From Dactylosporangium sp. AC04546 (GTDB taxonomy: Bacteria; Actinomycetota; Actinomycetes; Mycobacteriales; Micromonosporaceae), in assembly GCF_022095675.1 (NCBI RefSeq), contig NZ_JAHYSG010000161.1, positions 1 through 21,816 of the forward strand: DNA of 21,816 bases, written 5' to 3'. Made by a program: the position numbers and the translations under genes. The notes under the pieces are model-generated. The model did not search any database. It had not been told where the DNA came from and saw only the letters and a list, made by a program, of their open reading frames with translations. Below are positions 13,829 through 20,874 of the stretch, in pieces; within the stretch, counting starts at the first letter, position 1, and each line of letters starts with the position of its first letter.

Positions 13829-16588
13829 ATGCGACACGTGGGAAGCCTGATCGCGGGGATGTTGATCGCCCCGATCGCGTGGCTGCTGATCGCCATCGGG
13901 CAGCAGAAATCCACGGAAACAGTGGCAAAGTGGGTCGCGAGCGGCGCGTTCGACTCGGTCGACCTGCTCGTCCCGGCCGCCTACCTGGTCGGCGCGGGCC
14001 TGCTCATCGGCCTCATCGCCACCCTCCGCATCTCCCCGGTCGGCCCGATCGTCGCCGGCCTGGCCCTCATCGGCACGTACGTGAGCCTGTTCATCGACCC
14101 GCTGTCGACGATGAGCAGCCTGCCGGACGACCTGGACCTCGCCGGGCTGAAGGTCGACCTCCGCCTGCCGATCGCCAACGGCACCACGGCGGTGCTGGGC
14201 TTCGCCCTGCTGGTCGCCGCGGCGAGCGTGAAGCGCTGGCGCCCGTGGCCGCAGGTCGTGGCGCTGCCGGCGGGCGAGGCGGGCACGCCGGTCGACATCC
14301 ACGAGTACCCGCTGGGCCAGGGCCCGAAGTCCACCCCGCCGGTCGCCGCCCGCCCGTCCTACGGCCCGGCGAACCAGACGGCCGAGTTCGCCGCGGGGGC
14401 CGGTGCCTCGACCGCGGTCCTGCCCTCGGCGGCGCCGGGCGGCCTCGGCGCCACGGTGATCATGGGCTCCCCGGGCGCCTACCCGGGGCGGCCGACGGAC
14501 GAGACGCAGCCCGTCTCGGCGCCGCCGCCGTACGTGCCGTCGGCCTCCTCGGCCCCGCCGCAGACCTTCCAGCCGCCGGTCCCGCCCGGCTCGTTCCCGC
14601 CGCCGGGTGTCCAGAGCGCCCAGCCGCCGTTCGCGCCGGCCGTGTCGGGCCCGCCGGCGGGGTCGGGTCCGGGGTCGTTCCCGCCGCCCGTCGTGTCGGC
14701 TCCGCCCGCCGGGTCGCCTCCCGGATCGTTCCCGCCGCCCGTCGTGTCGGGTCCGCCCGCCGGGTCGCCTCCCGGATCGTTCCCGCCGCCCGTGGTGTCG
14801 GGTCCGCCCGCCGGGTCGCCTCCCGGGTCGTTCCCGCCGCCCGTCGTGTCGGCTCCGCCCGCCGGATCGTTCCCGCCGCCCGTCGTCTCCGGGCCGCCCG
14901 CCGGGCCGCCTCCCGGGTCGTTCCCGCCGCCCGTCGTGTCGGGTCCGCCCGCCGGGTCGTTCCCGCCGCCCGCTGTCCCCGGGCCGCCTCCTGGGTTCCC
15001 GCCGCCCGTCGTCTCCGGGCCGCCGGCCGCGGTGCCGGGGCCGTCCGGGACGCCGGGCGGCAAGCCCGGACCGTTCCCGCCGGCGCGGCCCGGGATGCCT
15101 CCGGCGCCCGTCCAGCCTCAGGGGTTCCCAGCCGCGGCCGGGCCGTCGTTCGCGCCGCCGACGTCCGCGCCGCCTGCCTCGGCTCAGCCGGTTTCGGGTG
15201 CTCCCTCGTCCGCGCCGCCGCTGCGGCCGGCCGGGTCGGTGGGTGAGCCGGCCTGGCTGACGCCGGAGCCGGTCGGGGAGGCGAAGCGTCCCGGGGGTGG
15301 GTACGACGGGCTGACCCAACCGCCCGCCGGGCCCGCCGCCGGCAACCCGCCTGCCCCTGCGGCCCCCGCGGCGCAGCCGCCCGCCGGTGGGCGCCCGTCC
15401 ATCGATGCGCGGCTCGCGGCCCTCGGCACCTCGGGCCCGCCCGGCGCAGCCCCGGTCTCGACACCTCCCATGTCGACTCCCCCGGCCGCGACGCCGCCGG
15501 TCTCGACGCCTCCGGCCGCCGCGCCGCCGGTGACGGCTCCCCCGGCGCCCACTCCTGCGGTGACGGCTCCCCCGGTGTCCACCGCTCAGGCGTCCACCCC
15601 GCCCGACTCAACGCCGACTGTGTCGATGCCCCCGGTGCCGACGCCGCCCGTCACGGCCCCTCCGGTCACGGCGCCGGTGGTCTCTCCGCCGCCCGCCGCC
15701 GCGCCGCCCGTGGTCGCGTCAGGCGTCCCGGCGCCGTCCGGGTCAGGGCCTTCCGGGCCGGTGGCGGGGTCGCCACCTCCGGTGGCTACCGGGTACAGCC
15801 GGTCGGCCACACAGGGGAACGGTGACGACGAGGCCACACAGGTGATCGGGCAGGCCACCGGAGCATCCGGCGGCCCCAGCGCGTCGGGCGGCCCCAGCGC
15901 GTCGGGCGGCCCCAGCGCGTCGGGCGGCCCCAGCGCGTCGGGCAGCCTCAGCGCGTCGGGCAGCCTCAGCGCCTCCAGCAGTGCCGGCGCCCCCAGCAGT
16001 GCCGGTGCCTCCGGCCTCGGCGGTGACGACGAGGCGACCGGGGCCACGACCGCTGCCGGGCTGCCCTCGCGGGCCGCCCGGGAGAACGTGCCGGCGGAGA
16101 CCTCGATCCTCGACGGGCCGTCGTTCGACGGGTTCACCCCCGTCAAGCGGGCCGGTGCCGAGGAGGAGACCGAGGCGTTCCACCCGGGACACCAGTCGCC
16201 GGCCACCCCGCGGCCGCGGCATGCGGCGCCGCCGGACGCGGGACCGTTCCCGGCAGCGCCGGCGGGGGACGAGCCCACGACCCGGCTCGGGGGTACGCCG
16301 GACCCGGACGCCACGGCCAAGCTGGGCTTCCCGCCGGCCAGCATCGACCCCGACGCCACCACGCGGCTCGGGCCCAGCGCCCAGGAGCAGGCCGAGCGGC
16401 GGGCCGCCTTCGCCCGCGGCGAGGCCGAGCGGCGGGCCAACGCCCAGTCCGAGCTCGACCGCCTGGCCGCCGAGCGGGCCGCCCGCGAGACCGGCGGCGA
16501 GCACGCCGGGGAGCCCGACGCCGACCCGCCCGGCCGCGAGAACCCGCCCGCCTCACCGTGGTCGGCCCCGCCCTCCAACCGCACCTGA
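13829..16588 (+). CDS. Four-helix membrane protein with about 780-residue proline-rich repetitive tail
   Basis: This is a 919-residue protein. Hydrophobic helices lie at about 6-23, 46-65, 70-88 and 119-134, followed by VKRWRPW. The rest is predicted disordered. It has Pro/Ala/Gly/Ser-rich sequence from about 145, eight FPPPxVxxPP units (about 284-400), and a Pro/Thr/Val-rich part (TPPVSTPPA, VTAPPVTAP, about 545-635). Six six-residue GGPSAS/GSLSAS units follow (681-716). Asp/Thr-rich motifs DDEATQVIG, DEPTTRLGG, DPDATAKLG and DPDATTRLG come next. A final charged helix (about 850-890, QEQAERRAAFARGEAERRANAQ) looks like a coiled coil. ATG 13829 begins the first membrane helix and is seven bases after a -10 hexamer. 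The FPPP runs would be slow to translate without EF-P. The function is unknown. A membrane-anchored scaffold, possibly phosphorylated on the Thr motifs, is inference. Confidence 0.88.
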   Translation: MRHVGSLIAGMLIAPIAWLLIAIGQQKSTETVAKWVASGAFDSVDLLVPAAYLVGAGLLIGLIATLRISPVGPIVAGLALIGTYVSLFIDPLSTMSSLPDDLDLAGLKVDLRLPIANGTTAVLGFALLVAAASVKRWRPWPQVVALPAGEAGTPVDIHEYPLGQGPKSTPPVAARPSYGPANQTAEFAAGAGASTAVLPSAAPGGLGATVIMGSPGAYPGRPTDETQPVSAPPPYVPSASSAPPQTFQPPVPPGSFPPPGVQSAQPPFAPAVSGPPAGSGPGSFPPPVVSAPPAGSPPGSFPPPVVSGPPAGSPPGSFPPPVVSGPPAGSPPGSFPPPVVSAPPAGSFPPPVVSGPPAGPPPGSFPPPVVSGPPAGSFPPPAVPGPPPGFPPPVVSGPPAAVPGPSGTPGGKPGPFPPARPGMPPAPVQPQGFPAAAGPSFAPPTSAPPASAQPVSGAPSSAPPLRPAGSVGEPAWLTPEPVGEAKRPGGGYDGLTQPPAGPAAGNPPAPAAPAAQPPAGGRPSIDARLAALGTSGPPGAAPVSTPPMSTPPAATPPVSTPPAAAPPVTAPPAPTPAVTAPPVSTAQASTPPDSTPTVSMPPVPTPPVTAPPVTAPVVSPPPAAAPPVVASGVPAPSGSGPSGPVAGSPPPVATGYSRSATQGNGDDEATQVIGQATGASGGPSASGGPSASGGPSASGGPSASGSLSASGSLSASSSAGAPSSAGASGLGGDDEATGATTAAGLPSRAARENVPAETSILDGPSFDGFTPVKRAGAEEETEAFHPGHQSPATPRPRHAAPPDAGPFPAAPAGDEPTTRLGGTPDPDATAKLGFPPASIDPDATTRLGPSAQEQAERRAAFARGEAERRANAQSELDRLAAERAARETGGEHAGEPDADPPGRENPPASPWSAPPSNRT
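14640..15030 (+). repeat. Tandem coding repeat, 51-bp unit (FPPPVVSGPPAGSPPGS)
   Basis: TTCCCGCCGCCCG recurs at 14678, 14729, 14780, 14831, 14870, 14921, 14960 and 14996, with spacings 51, 51, 51, 39, 51, 39 and 36. The short spacings come from loss of four or five codons, in two cases SPPG. The copies are nearly identical at the DNA level, including third positions. Confidence 0.9.
15869..15976 (+). repeat. Tandem 18-bp coding repeat (GGPSAS / GSLSAS)
   Basis: Six 18-bp units encode GGPSAS or GSLSAS. Units 1-4 (15869-15940) are identical, ggcggccccagcgcgtcg. Units 5 and 6 (15941-15976) differ by a few bases. Exact DNA identity points to recent slippage or unequal recombination. Confidence 0.93.
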
Positions 16589-16604
16589 CCCAAGGCAGAA
16601 CGAG

Positions 16605-16642
16605 CGCCGCCCGAGTCGCACGCCGACCCGGGCGGCGTTTTT
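16605..16642 (+). terminator. Intrinsic terminator after the proline-rich membrane protein
   Basis: CGCCGCCCG (16605-16613) pairs perfectly with CGGGCGGCG (16629-16637), followed at once by TTTTT (16638-16642). It starts 17 bp after the stop codon. This is the clearest rho-independent terminator in the window. Confidence 0.9.
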
Positions 16643-16712
16643 CGCGTGAAGGCCGAAAGCGTGTGAAGCGGGCGGAACGGCCTGGCTCAGCGCGGTTTAA
16701 GGTTGGTGACTC

Positions 16713-16741
16713 TTACATTTAATAGTGTTAACTGATAACGT
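16713..16741 (+). promoter_or_regulatory. Candidate chitinase promoter in an AT-rich patch
   Basis: Positions 16696-16740 are strikingly AT-rich for this genome. TTACAT (16713-16718) and TAACGT (16736-16741) are separated by 17 bp, matching a -35/-10 arrangement, and would give a start site near 16748. An alternative -10 is TAGTGT (16723-16728). No DasR-like site or the Streptomyces chitinase direct repeat is seen. Confidence 0.4.
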
Positions 16742-16748
16742 CCCGATC

Positions 16749-16764
16749 CATCGATCCATCGATG
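16749..16764. promoter_or_regulatory. Palindrome in the chitinase leader (operator candidate)
   Basis: CATCGAT-CC-ATCGATG is a perfect inverted repeat with a 2-bp centre, 14-29 bases before the ATG and just at the predicted transcription start. It overlaps a direct repeat GATCCATC (16745 and 16753). GGGGG at about 16769-16773 is the probable ribosome binding site. Confidence 0.45.
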
Positions 16765-16777
16765 TGTTGGGGGTCCC

Positions 16778-18145
16778 ATGAGATCTCGGCGTCGCACATT
16801 CGCACTGGTGGCCGGGGCCGCGTTGACCGTCGTGACGGCGCTGGTTCTCGTGCCCACCATCCAGGCGCAGGCCGTCAGCAGTGCCGCCGCCGCGGCCTGT
16901 ACGGCGCCCACCTGGGTGGAAGGGAACACGTACACGGCGGGCACTCAGGTGACCTACAACGGGCACACCTACCAGGCGCTCGTCACCCACACCGCGTACG
17001 TCGGGGCCGGGTGGAACCCAGCCGCGGCGCCGTCGCTGTGGACGGACCTCGGCACCTGCACCGGCGGAACCACGTCGCCGTCGCCGTCGCGGACGACCTC
17101 GCCGTCCGCCAGCGCGAGCCCGAGCCGGAGCACGTCGCCCAGCCCGAGCCGTAGCCCGTCCAGCTCGCCGTCCACCTCGCCGACCGGCGGGACCTGCGGC
17201 GTGAAGTCGCGGCCGGCCGGGAAGGTGCTCCAGGGGTACTGGGAGAACTGGGACGGCGCCTCGAACGGCGTGCACCCGGGGCTCGGCTGGATCCCGATCA
17301 CCGACTCGCGCATCGCGCAGCACGGGTACAACGTCGTCAACCTGGCGTTCCCCGTCATCCGCTCCGACGGCACCGTGCTGTGGGAGAACGGCATGGACGC
17401 CGGCGTGAAGGTGCCGACGCCCGCCGAGATGTGCCAGGCCAAGGCCAACGGGCTCACGCTGCTGATGTCGATCGGCGGCGCGGCCGCGGGCATCGACCTG
17501 AGCTCCAGCACCGTCGCCGACCGGTTCGTCGCCACGATCGTGCCGATCCTCAAGGCGAACAACTTCGACGGCATCGACATCGACATCGAGACCGGGCTGA
17601 CCGGGTCGGGCAACATCAACACGCTCTCGACGTCGCAGGCCAACCTGATCCGCATCATCGACGGCGTGCTGGCGCAGATGCCGTCGAACTTCGGGCTCAC
17701 GATGGCGCCGGAGACGGCCTACGTGACCGGTGGCAGCGTCACCTACGGCTCGATCTGGGGCTCGTACCTGCCGATCATCAAGAAGTACGCCGACAACGGG
17801 CGGCTCTGGTGGCTGAACATGCAGTACTACAACGGCAGCATGTACGGCTGCGCGGGTGACTCGTACTCCGCCGGCACCGTTCAGGGCTTCACGGTGCAGA
17901 CCCAGTGCCTCAACACCGGCCTGGTCATCCAGGGCACGACGATCCGGGTGCCCTACGACAAGCAGGTCCCCGGCCTGCCCGCGCAGAGCGGCGCCGGTGG
18001 CGGCTACATGTCGCCGTCGCTGGTCAGCCAGGGGTACAACTCCTTCAACGGCCAGCTGAAGGGCCTGATGACCTGGTCGATCAACTGGGACGGCTCGAAG
18101 AGCTGGACCTTCGGCGACAACGTGAAGTCGCTGCAGGGCCGGTAA
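16778..18145 (+). CDS. Secreted GH18 chitinase with N-terminal CBM5/12 chitin-binding domain
   Basis: This is a 455-residue exported endochitinase. A signal peptide (1 to about 32: RSRRR, then a hydrophobic stretch ending IQAQA) precedes a CBM5/12 domain (about 42-94). The latter shows PTWVEGNTYTAGTQVTYNGHTYQAL and WNPAAAPSLWTDLG. A Ser/Pro/Thr linker (95-138) joins it to the GH18 barrel (about 148-455). The catalytic DxxDxDxE motif is complete: FDGIDIDIE at 263-271, with Glu271 as acid. Other GH18 marks are SIGG (231-234), MAPE (309-312), WLNMQYYN (345-352) and a C-terminal MTWSINWD (431-438). It hydrolyses beta-1,4-GlcNAc chains of chitin outside the cell. ATG 16778 starts the signal peptide, with GGGGG five bases before it. 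The gene is monocistronic, with a terminator on each side. Confidence 0.96.
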   Translation: MRSRRRTFALVAGAALTVVTALVLVPTIQAQAVSSAAAAACTAPTWVEGNTYTAGTQVTYNGHTYQALVTHTAYVGAGWNPAAAPSLWTDLGTCTGGTTSPSPSRTTSPSASASPSRSTSPSPSRSPSSSPSTSPTGGTCGVKSRPAGKVLQGYWENWDGASNGVHPGLGWIPITDSRIAQHGYNVVNLAFPVIRSDGTVLWENGMDAGVKVPTPAEMCQAKANGLTLLMSIGGAAAGIDLSSSTVADRFVATIVPILKANNFDGIDIDIETGLTGSGNINTLSTSQANLIRIIDGVLAQMPSNFGLTMAPETAYVTGGSVTYGSIWGSYLPIIKKYADNGRLWWLNMQYYNGSMYGCAGDSYSAGTVQGFTVQTQCLNTGLVIQGTTIRVPYDKQVPGLPAQSGAGGGYMSPSLVSQGYNSFNGQLKGLMTWSINWDGSKSWTFGDNVKSLQGR

Positions 18146-18162
18146 CCGGTAGGCAGTGTCGC

Positions 18163-18194
18163 GCGGCGGGCCGCTCGCAAGGGCGGCCCGCCGC
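18163..18194. terminator. Bidirectional stem-loop between chitinase and symporter
   Basis: GCGGCGGGCCGC (18163-18174) pairs perfectly with GCGGCCCGCCGC (18183-18194), a 12-bp all-GC stem with an 8-nt loop. It lies between two convergent stop codons (18145 and 18204). There is no T-run on either strand. Confidence 0.75.
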
Positions 18195-18203
18195 AGCCGT
18201 TCG

Positions 18204-19832
18204 TCAGCGCGGGCCGCGGGCCGTGTGGGCGCCCTGCGGGAGGCCGTCGAGCAGGGCGTCGAGCCGCTTCACCATCGGGTCGTCGACGTCGGCCTCGTAG
18301 TCCTCGGGCTGGGTGCGGTCGCGGCCGCCGGGCACGTTCGCCAGCCGCAGCAGGACGGTGCCGCCCACGGTGACGACGAGGTTCACCAGCAGCGCGACGA
18401 TCCCGGCGTACACCGTGATCCCGGAGTCGCCAAGGGGCCAGCTGGACCCGCCGAAGTGCGCCTTCACGACCTGGCCGGTCGGGGACAGCTGCGGGATGCT
18501 CCACAGCAGCGCCACCCCGGTCACCAGCCCGGCCAGCATCCCGGCGATGAGCGCCCGGCGGTGGAACCAGCCGGTGGTGAGGCCGAAGACGACCGCCGGC
18601 GCGGTCTGCAGGATGATGACGCCGCCGATGAGCTGGAGCTCGGCGGAGTACGCCGGGTCGAGCAGCAGGATGCACGCGACCGCGCCGAACTTGACCGCGA
18701 GCGACGCCCAGCGGCTCACCCAGGCCTCGTCGGAGGGGCTGGCCGACGGCTTGAGGTACTGCTTGTAGATCGAGCGGGTGAACGCGTTGGCGGCGGCGAT
18801 CGACATGACGGCCGCCGGGATGAGCGCGGCCACGCCGAGGGTCGCGTAGGCGATGCCGGCCGACCACGACGGGAACAGGTCGCGGAACATCAGCGGCGTG
18901 ACGGTGTTGAGGTCGCCGCCGATCGGCACTACGCCGTGGGCGGCGGCGAAGTAGCCGAGCATGCCCATGAGGCCCAGCGCGAGGCAGTAGACCGGTAACG
19001 CCGCCGTGTTGCGTTGGACGGTGGCCCGGTCCTTGGCGGCGATCATGGCCACCACGGCGTGCGGGTAGGCGAACATCGACAGCGCCGAGCCGATGATCAT
19101 CGTCAGGTAGCCCACCTGGGCGTGCTCGCCGAGCAGCAGCCCGTCGGCCGGCGACGGCGTGGCCGCGAACCGGTCGGCCATCCGCTGGAACGTGGGGCCC
19201 CAGCCGCCGGACATCGCCACGATCAGCACGCCGGAGACGACCACCCAGACGAGCAGCACGTCCTTGGCGATCGACAGCAGCGCCGGCGCCCGCAGGCCGG
19301 AGCGGAACGTGCTCACCGAGACCAGCCCGACCGCCACGAGCAGCGGCCACTCCCCGCTGACGCCGAGCACCTTGAACACGGCCTGCAGCGCGAGCAGCTG
19401 CACCGCCACGTACGGCATGGTCGCCACGATGCCGGTGACCGCCACCAGCGCGGCCAGCCCGGGCGAGCCGAAGCGGGCCCCGGCGAACTCGCCCGGCGTC
19501 ACGAAGCCGTGCCGGTGCGACACCGACCAGGCGCGGGCGCTGAGCACGAACGCGACCGGGGTGGTGGCGATCGCGAACGGTACCGCGAAGAACCCCACCG
19601 CGCCGATGCCGTAGGTCAGCGCGGGCACGGCGACGAACGTGTAGGCGGTGTACATGCTGCCGCCGAGCAGGAACCACGTGGTCCAGTTGCCGAAGGCCCG
19701 GCCGCCGACGCCCCACTCCTCCAGGCTGTGGATGCTGTGCGGCCGGCGCCAGCGGGCGGCGCCGAACCCGAGCAGCATCATCGCGCCCATGAGCACGGCG
19801 AAGACGGCGATCTCGACGTCGCGGTCGTTCAT
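18204..19832 (-). CDS. Sodium:solute symporter (SSS family)
   Basis: This 542-residue, highly hydrophobic protein has about 13 membrane helices, the size and layout of the SSS (LeuT-fold) family. Recognisable parts are the N-terminal EEWGVGGRAFGNWTTWFLLGGSMYTAYTFVAVP (the family's first conserved block), TPGEFAGARFGS, MFAYPHAVVAMIAAKDR, AAVMSIAAANAFTRSIYKQYLKP and VFGLTTGWFHRRALIAGM. The C-terminus is cytoplasmic and acidic. The substrate is not clear. The DUF3311 partner next to it is typical of permeases for monocarboxylates and similar organic acids (MctP-like), but this is inference. The ATG at 19832 overlaps the DUF3311 stop (ATGA), so the two are translationally coupled. It is the last gene of the minus-strand operon. 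Confidence 0.92.
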   Translation of the reverse strand: MNDRDVEIAVFAVLMGAMMLLGFGAARWRRPHSIHSLEEWGVGGRAFGNWTTWFLLGGSMYTAYTFVAVPALTYGIGAVGFFAVPFAIATTPVAFVLSARAWSVSHRHGFVTPGEFAGARFGSPGLAALVAVTGIVATMPYVAVQLLALQAVFKVLGVSGEWPLLVAVGLVSVSTFRSGLRAPALLSIAKDVLLVWVVVSGVLIVAMSGGWGPTFQRMADRFAATPSPADGLLLGEHAQVGYLTMIIGSALSMFAYPHAVVAMIAAKDRATVQRNTAALPVYCLALGLMGMLGYFAAAHGVVPIGGDLNTVTPLMFRDLFPSWSAGIAYATLGVAALIPAAVMSIAAANAFTRSIYKQYLKPSASPSDEAWVSRWASLAVKFGAVACILLLDPAYSAELQLIGGVIILQTAPAVVFGLTTGWFHRRALIAGMLAGLVTGVALLWSIPQLSPTGQVVKAHFGGSSWPLGDSGITVYAGIVALLVNLVVTVGGTVLLRLANVPGGRDRTQPEDYEADVDDPMVKRLDALLDGLPQGAHTARGPR

Positions 19833-20047
19833 CGCCGCACCTGCCAGACGTCGGGCTTGCGGGTCGCCAGATACACGACGGAGATGACGACGATGGCCAG
19901 CACCGCGCACGCGAGCTGGTACCAGTAGAAGAACGGCACGCCCCACAGGGTTGGGTCGGCCCGGTTGTACAGGGGCACCAGCAGCGGCGCTACGGTGGGC
20001 ACGGCCAGCAGCGCGTACCACCTCCGGTCGAATCGGGAGTTCGCCAC
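19829..20047 (-). CDS. DUF3311 small membrane protein, symporter partner
   Basis: This is a 72-residue protein with two membrane helices (about 10-27 and 39-62). The core LLVPLYNRADPTLWGVPFFYWYQLA is the DUF3311 signature (PLYNR, then PxFYWYQL). Such proteins are usually encoded directly before SSS symporters and are thought to be small accessory subunits, like YhdT-type partners. The GTG at 20047 is the only sensible start after the upstream LysR stop (23 bp away), but no clear Shine-Dalgarno precedes it, so translation may depend on coupling to the LysR gene. Its stop overlaps the symporter ATG by four bases. Confidence 0.85.
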   Translation of the reverse strand: MANSRFDRRWYALLAVPTVAPLLVPLYNRADPTLWGVPFFYWYQLACAVLAIVVISVVYLATRKPDVWQVRR

Positions 20048-20070
20048 GGGTCGATCACAGTGCGCGGTCT

Positions 20071-20841
20071 TCAGGATGACAAAGACCGAATTCCATCGGG
20101 CCCATAGATGATCCGCGTAAGCCGGCGGGCGGCCGGGGACAGCTGGCCCGGGCGGTGCAGCAGGCCGAACGGGCGCATGTGGTCCTTGCGGATCGTCGCG
20201 CCGCCCCGCTCGGCCGCGACCGCCTGGCGGGCCGAGACGAGCGCGGGGCCGCCGCCGGCCAGCACCAGCGGGACCACCGCGTCGGGATGGCCGCAGCGCA
20301 CCTGGGGCTCGCCGGCGTCCGTCGCCCCGGGCGGCAGCGCCAGCAGCAGCTCCTGGGTGCCCAGCTCGCGGACGGCCAGCCCGGGATGGCGCACCGGCAG
20401 ATAGCCGATGCCGAGCTCGCATCTTCCATCCACGACGTACCGCACGATCTCGTCCTCGTCGCGGCCCGTGTGCACGCGGACCGGGACCGCCGAGTGGCGG
20501 CGGTGGAACGCCGCCAGCGGGCCCGCGAGACCCGCGGCGAGGCCGTCGTGCACGGCGACGTCGAGCCGGCCGGCGCTCAGCCCGATCACGCCGCCCACCG
20601 CCGCCCGGGCCGCGGCCAGGTCGGCCAGCACCCGCCGGGCCGGGTCCAGCAGCGCCTTGCCGTCGGGCGTCAGCGCGAGGCGGCGCCCGCGGCGCTCGAA
20701 CAGCTCGACGCCGAGGTCGCGTTCGAGACTCTTGATCGACTGCGACAGCGCGGGCTGGGCGACGTGCAGAGCCAGCGCGGCGGCCGTCACGGTGCCGTGG
20801 TCGGCGACGGCCAGGAAGTGCTCGAGACGGCGCAGGTCCAA
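20071..20841 (-). CDS. LysR-family transcriptional regulator, shortened effector domain
   Basis: This is a 256-residue LTTR. The N-terminal winged helix-turn-helix is complete: MDLRRLEHFLAVADHGTVT, AAALALHVAQPALSQSIKSLERDLGVELFER, then LTPDGKALL. The effector-binding part runs RVHTGRDEDEIVRYVVDGRCELGIGYLP and ELLLALPPG, then jumps within about 15 residues to DAVVPLVLAGGGPALVS. The paralogue upstream has about 38 more residues between the same landmarks, so this copy has an internal deletion in the second Rossmann subdomain. Start TTG 20841 is well supported by GAAGGGA seven bases upstream. It lies 33 bp after the other LysR gene and 23 bp before DUF3311. It probably controls the symporter operon; ligand binding may be altered. 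Confidence 0.92.
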   Translation of the reverse strand: MDLRRLEHFLAVADHGTVTAAALALHVAQPALSQSIKSLERDLGVELFERRGRRLALTPDGKALLDPARRVLADLAAARAAVGGVIGLSAGRLDVAVHDGLAAGLAGPLAAFHRRHSAVPVRVHTGRDEDEIVRYVVDGRCELGIGYLPVRHPGLAVRELGTQELLLALPPGATDAGEPQVRCGHPDAVVPLVLAGGGPALVSARQAVAAERGGATIRKDHMRPFGLLHRPGQLSPAARRLTRIIYGPDGIRSLSS

Positions 20842-20874
20842 GGCGGTTTCCCTTCAGCGTGCTCCACTTCCACT

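Noticed and set aside
13280..15319. 679-residue open frame antisense to the proline-rich gene
   Set aside because: Its last 174 codons are the genuine thioesterase. The upstream part is Arg/Gly-rich shadow sequence created by GC bias and the repeats of the + strand gene.
14640..15976. Assembly artefact or frameshifted pseudogene in the repeat region
   Set aside because: The frame is open throughout, all repeat unit lengths are multiples of three, and a strong terminator follows the stop, so the gene appears intact.
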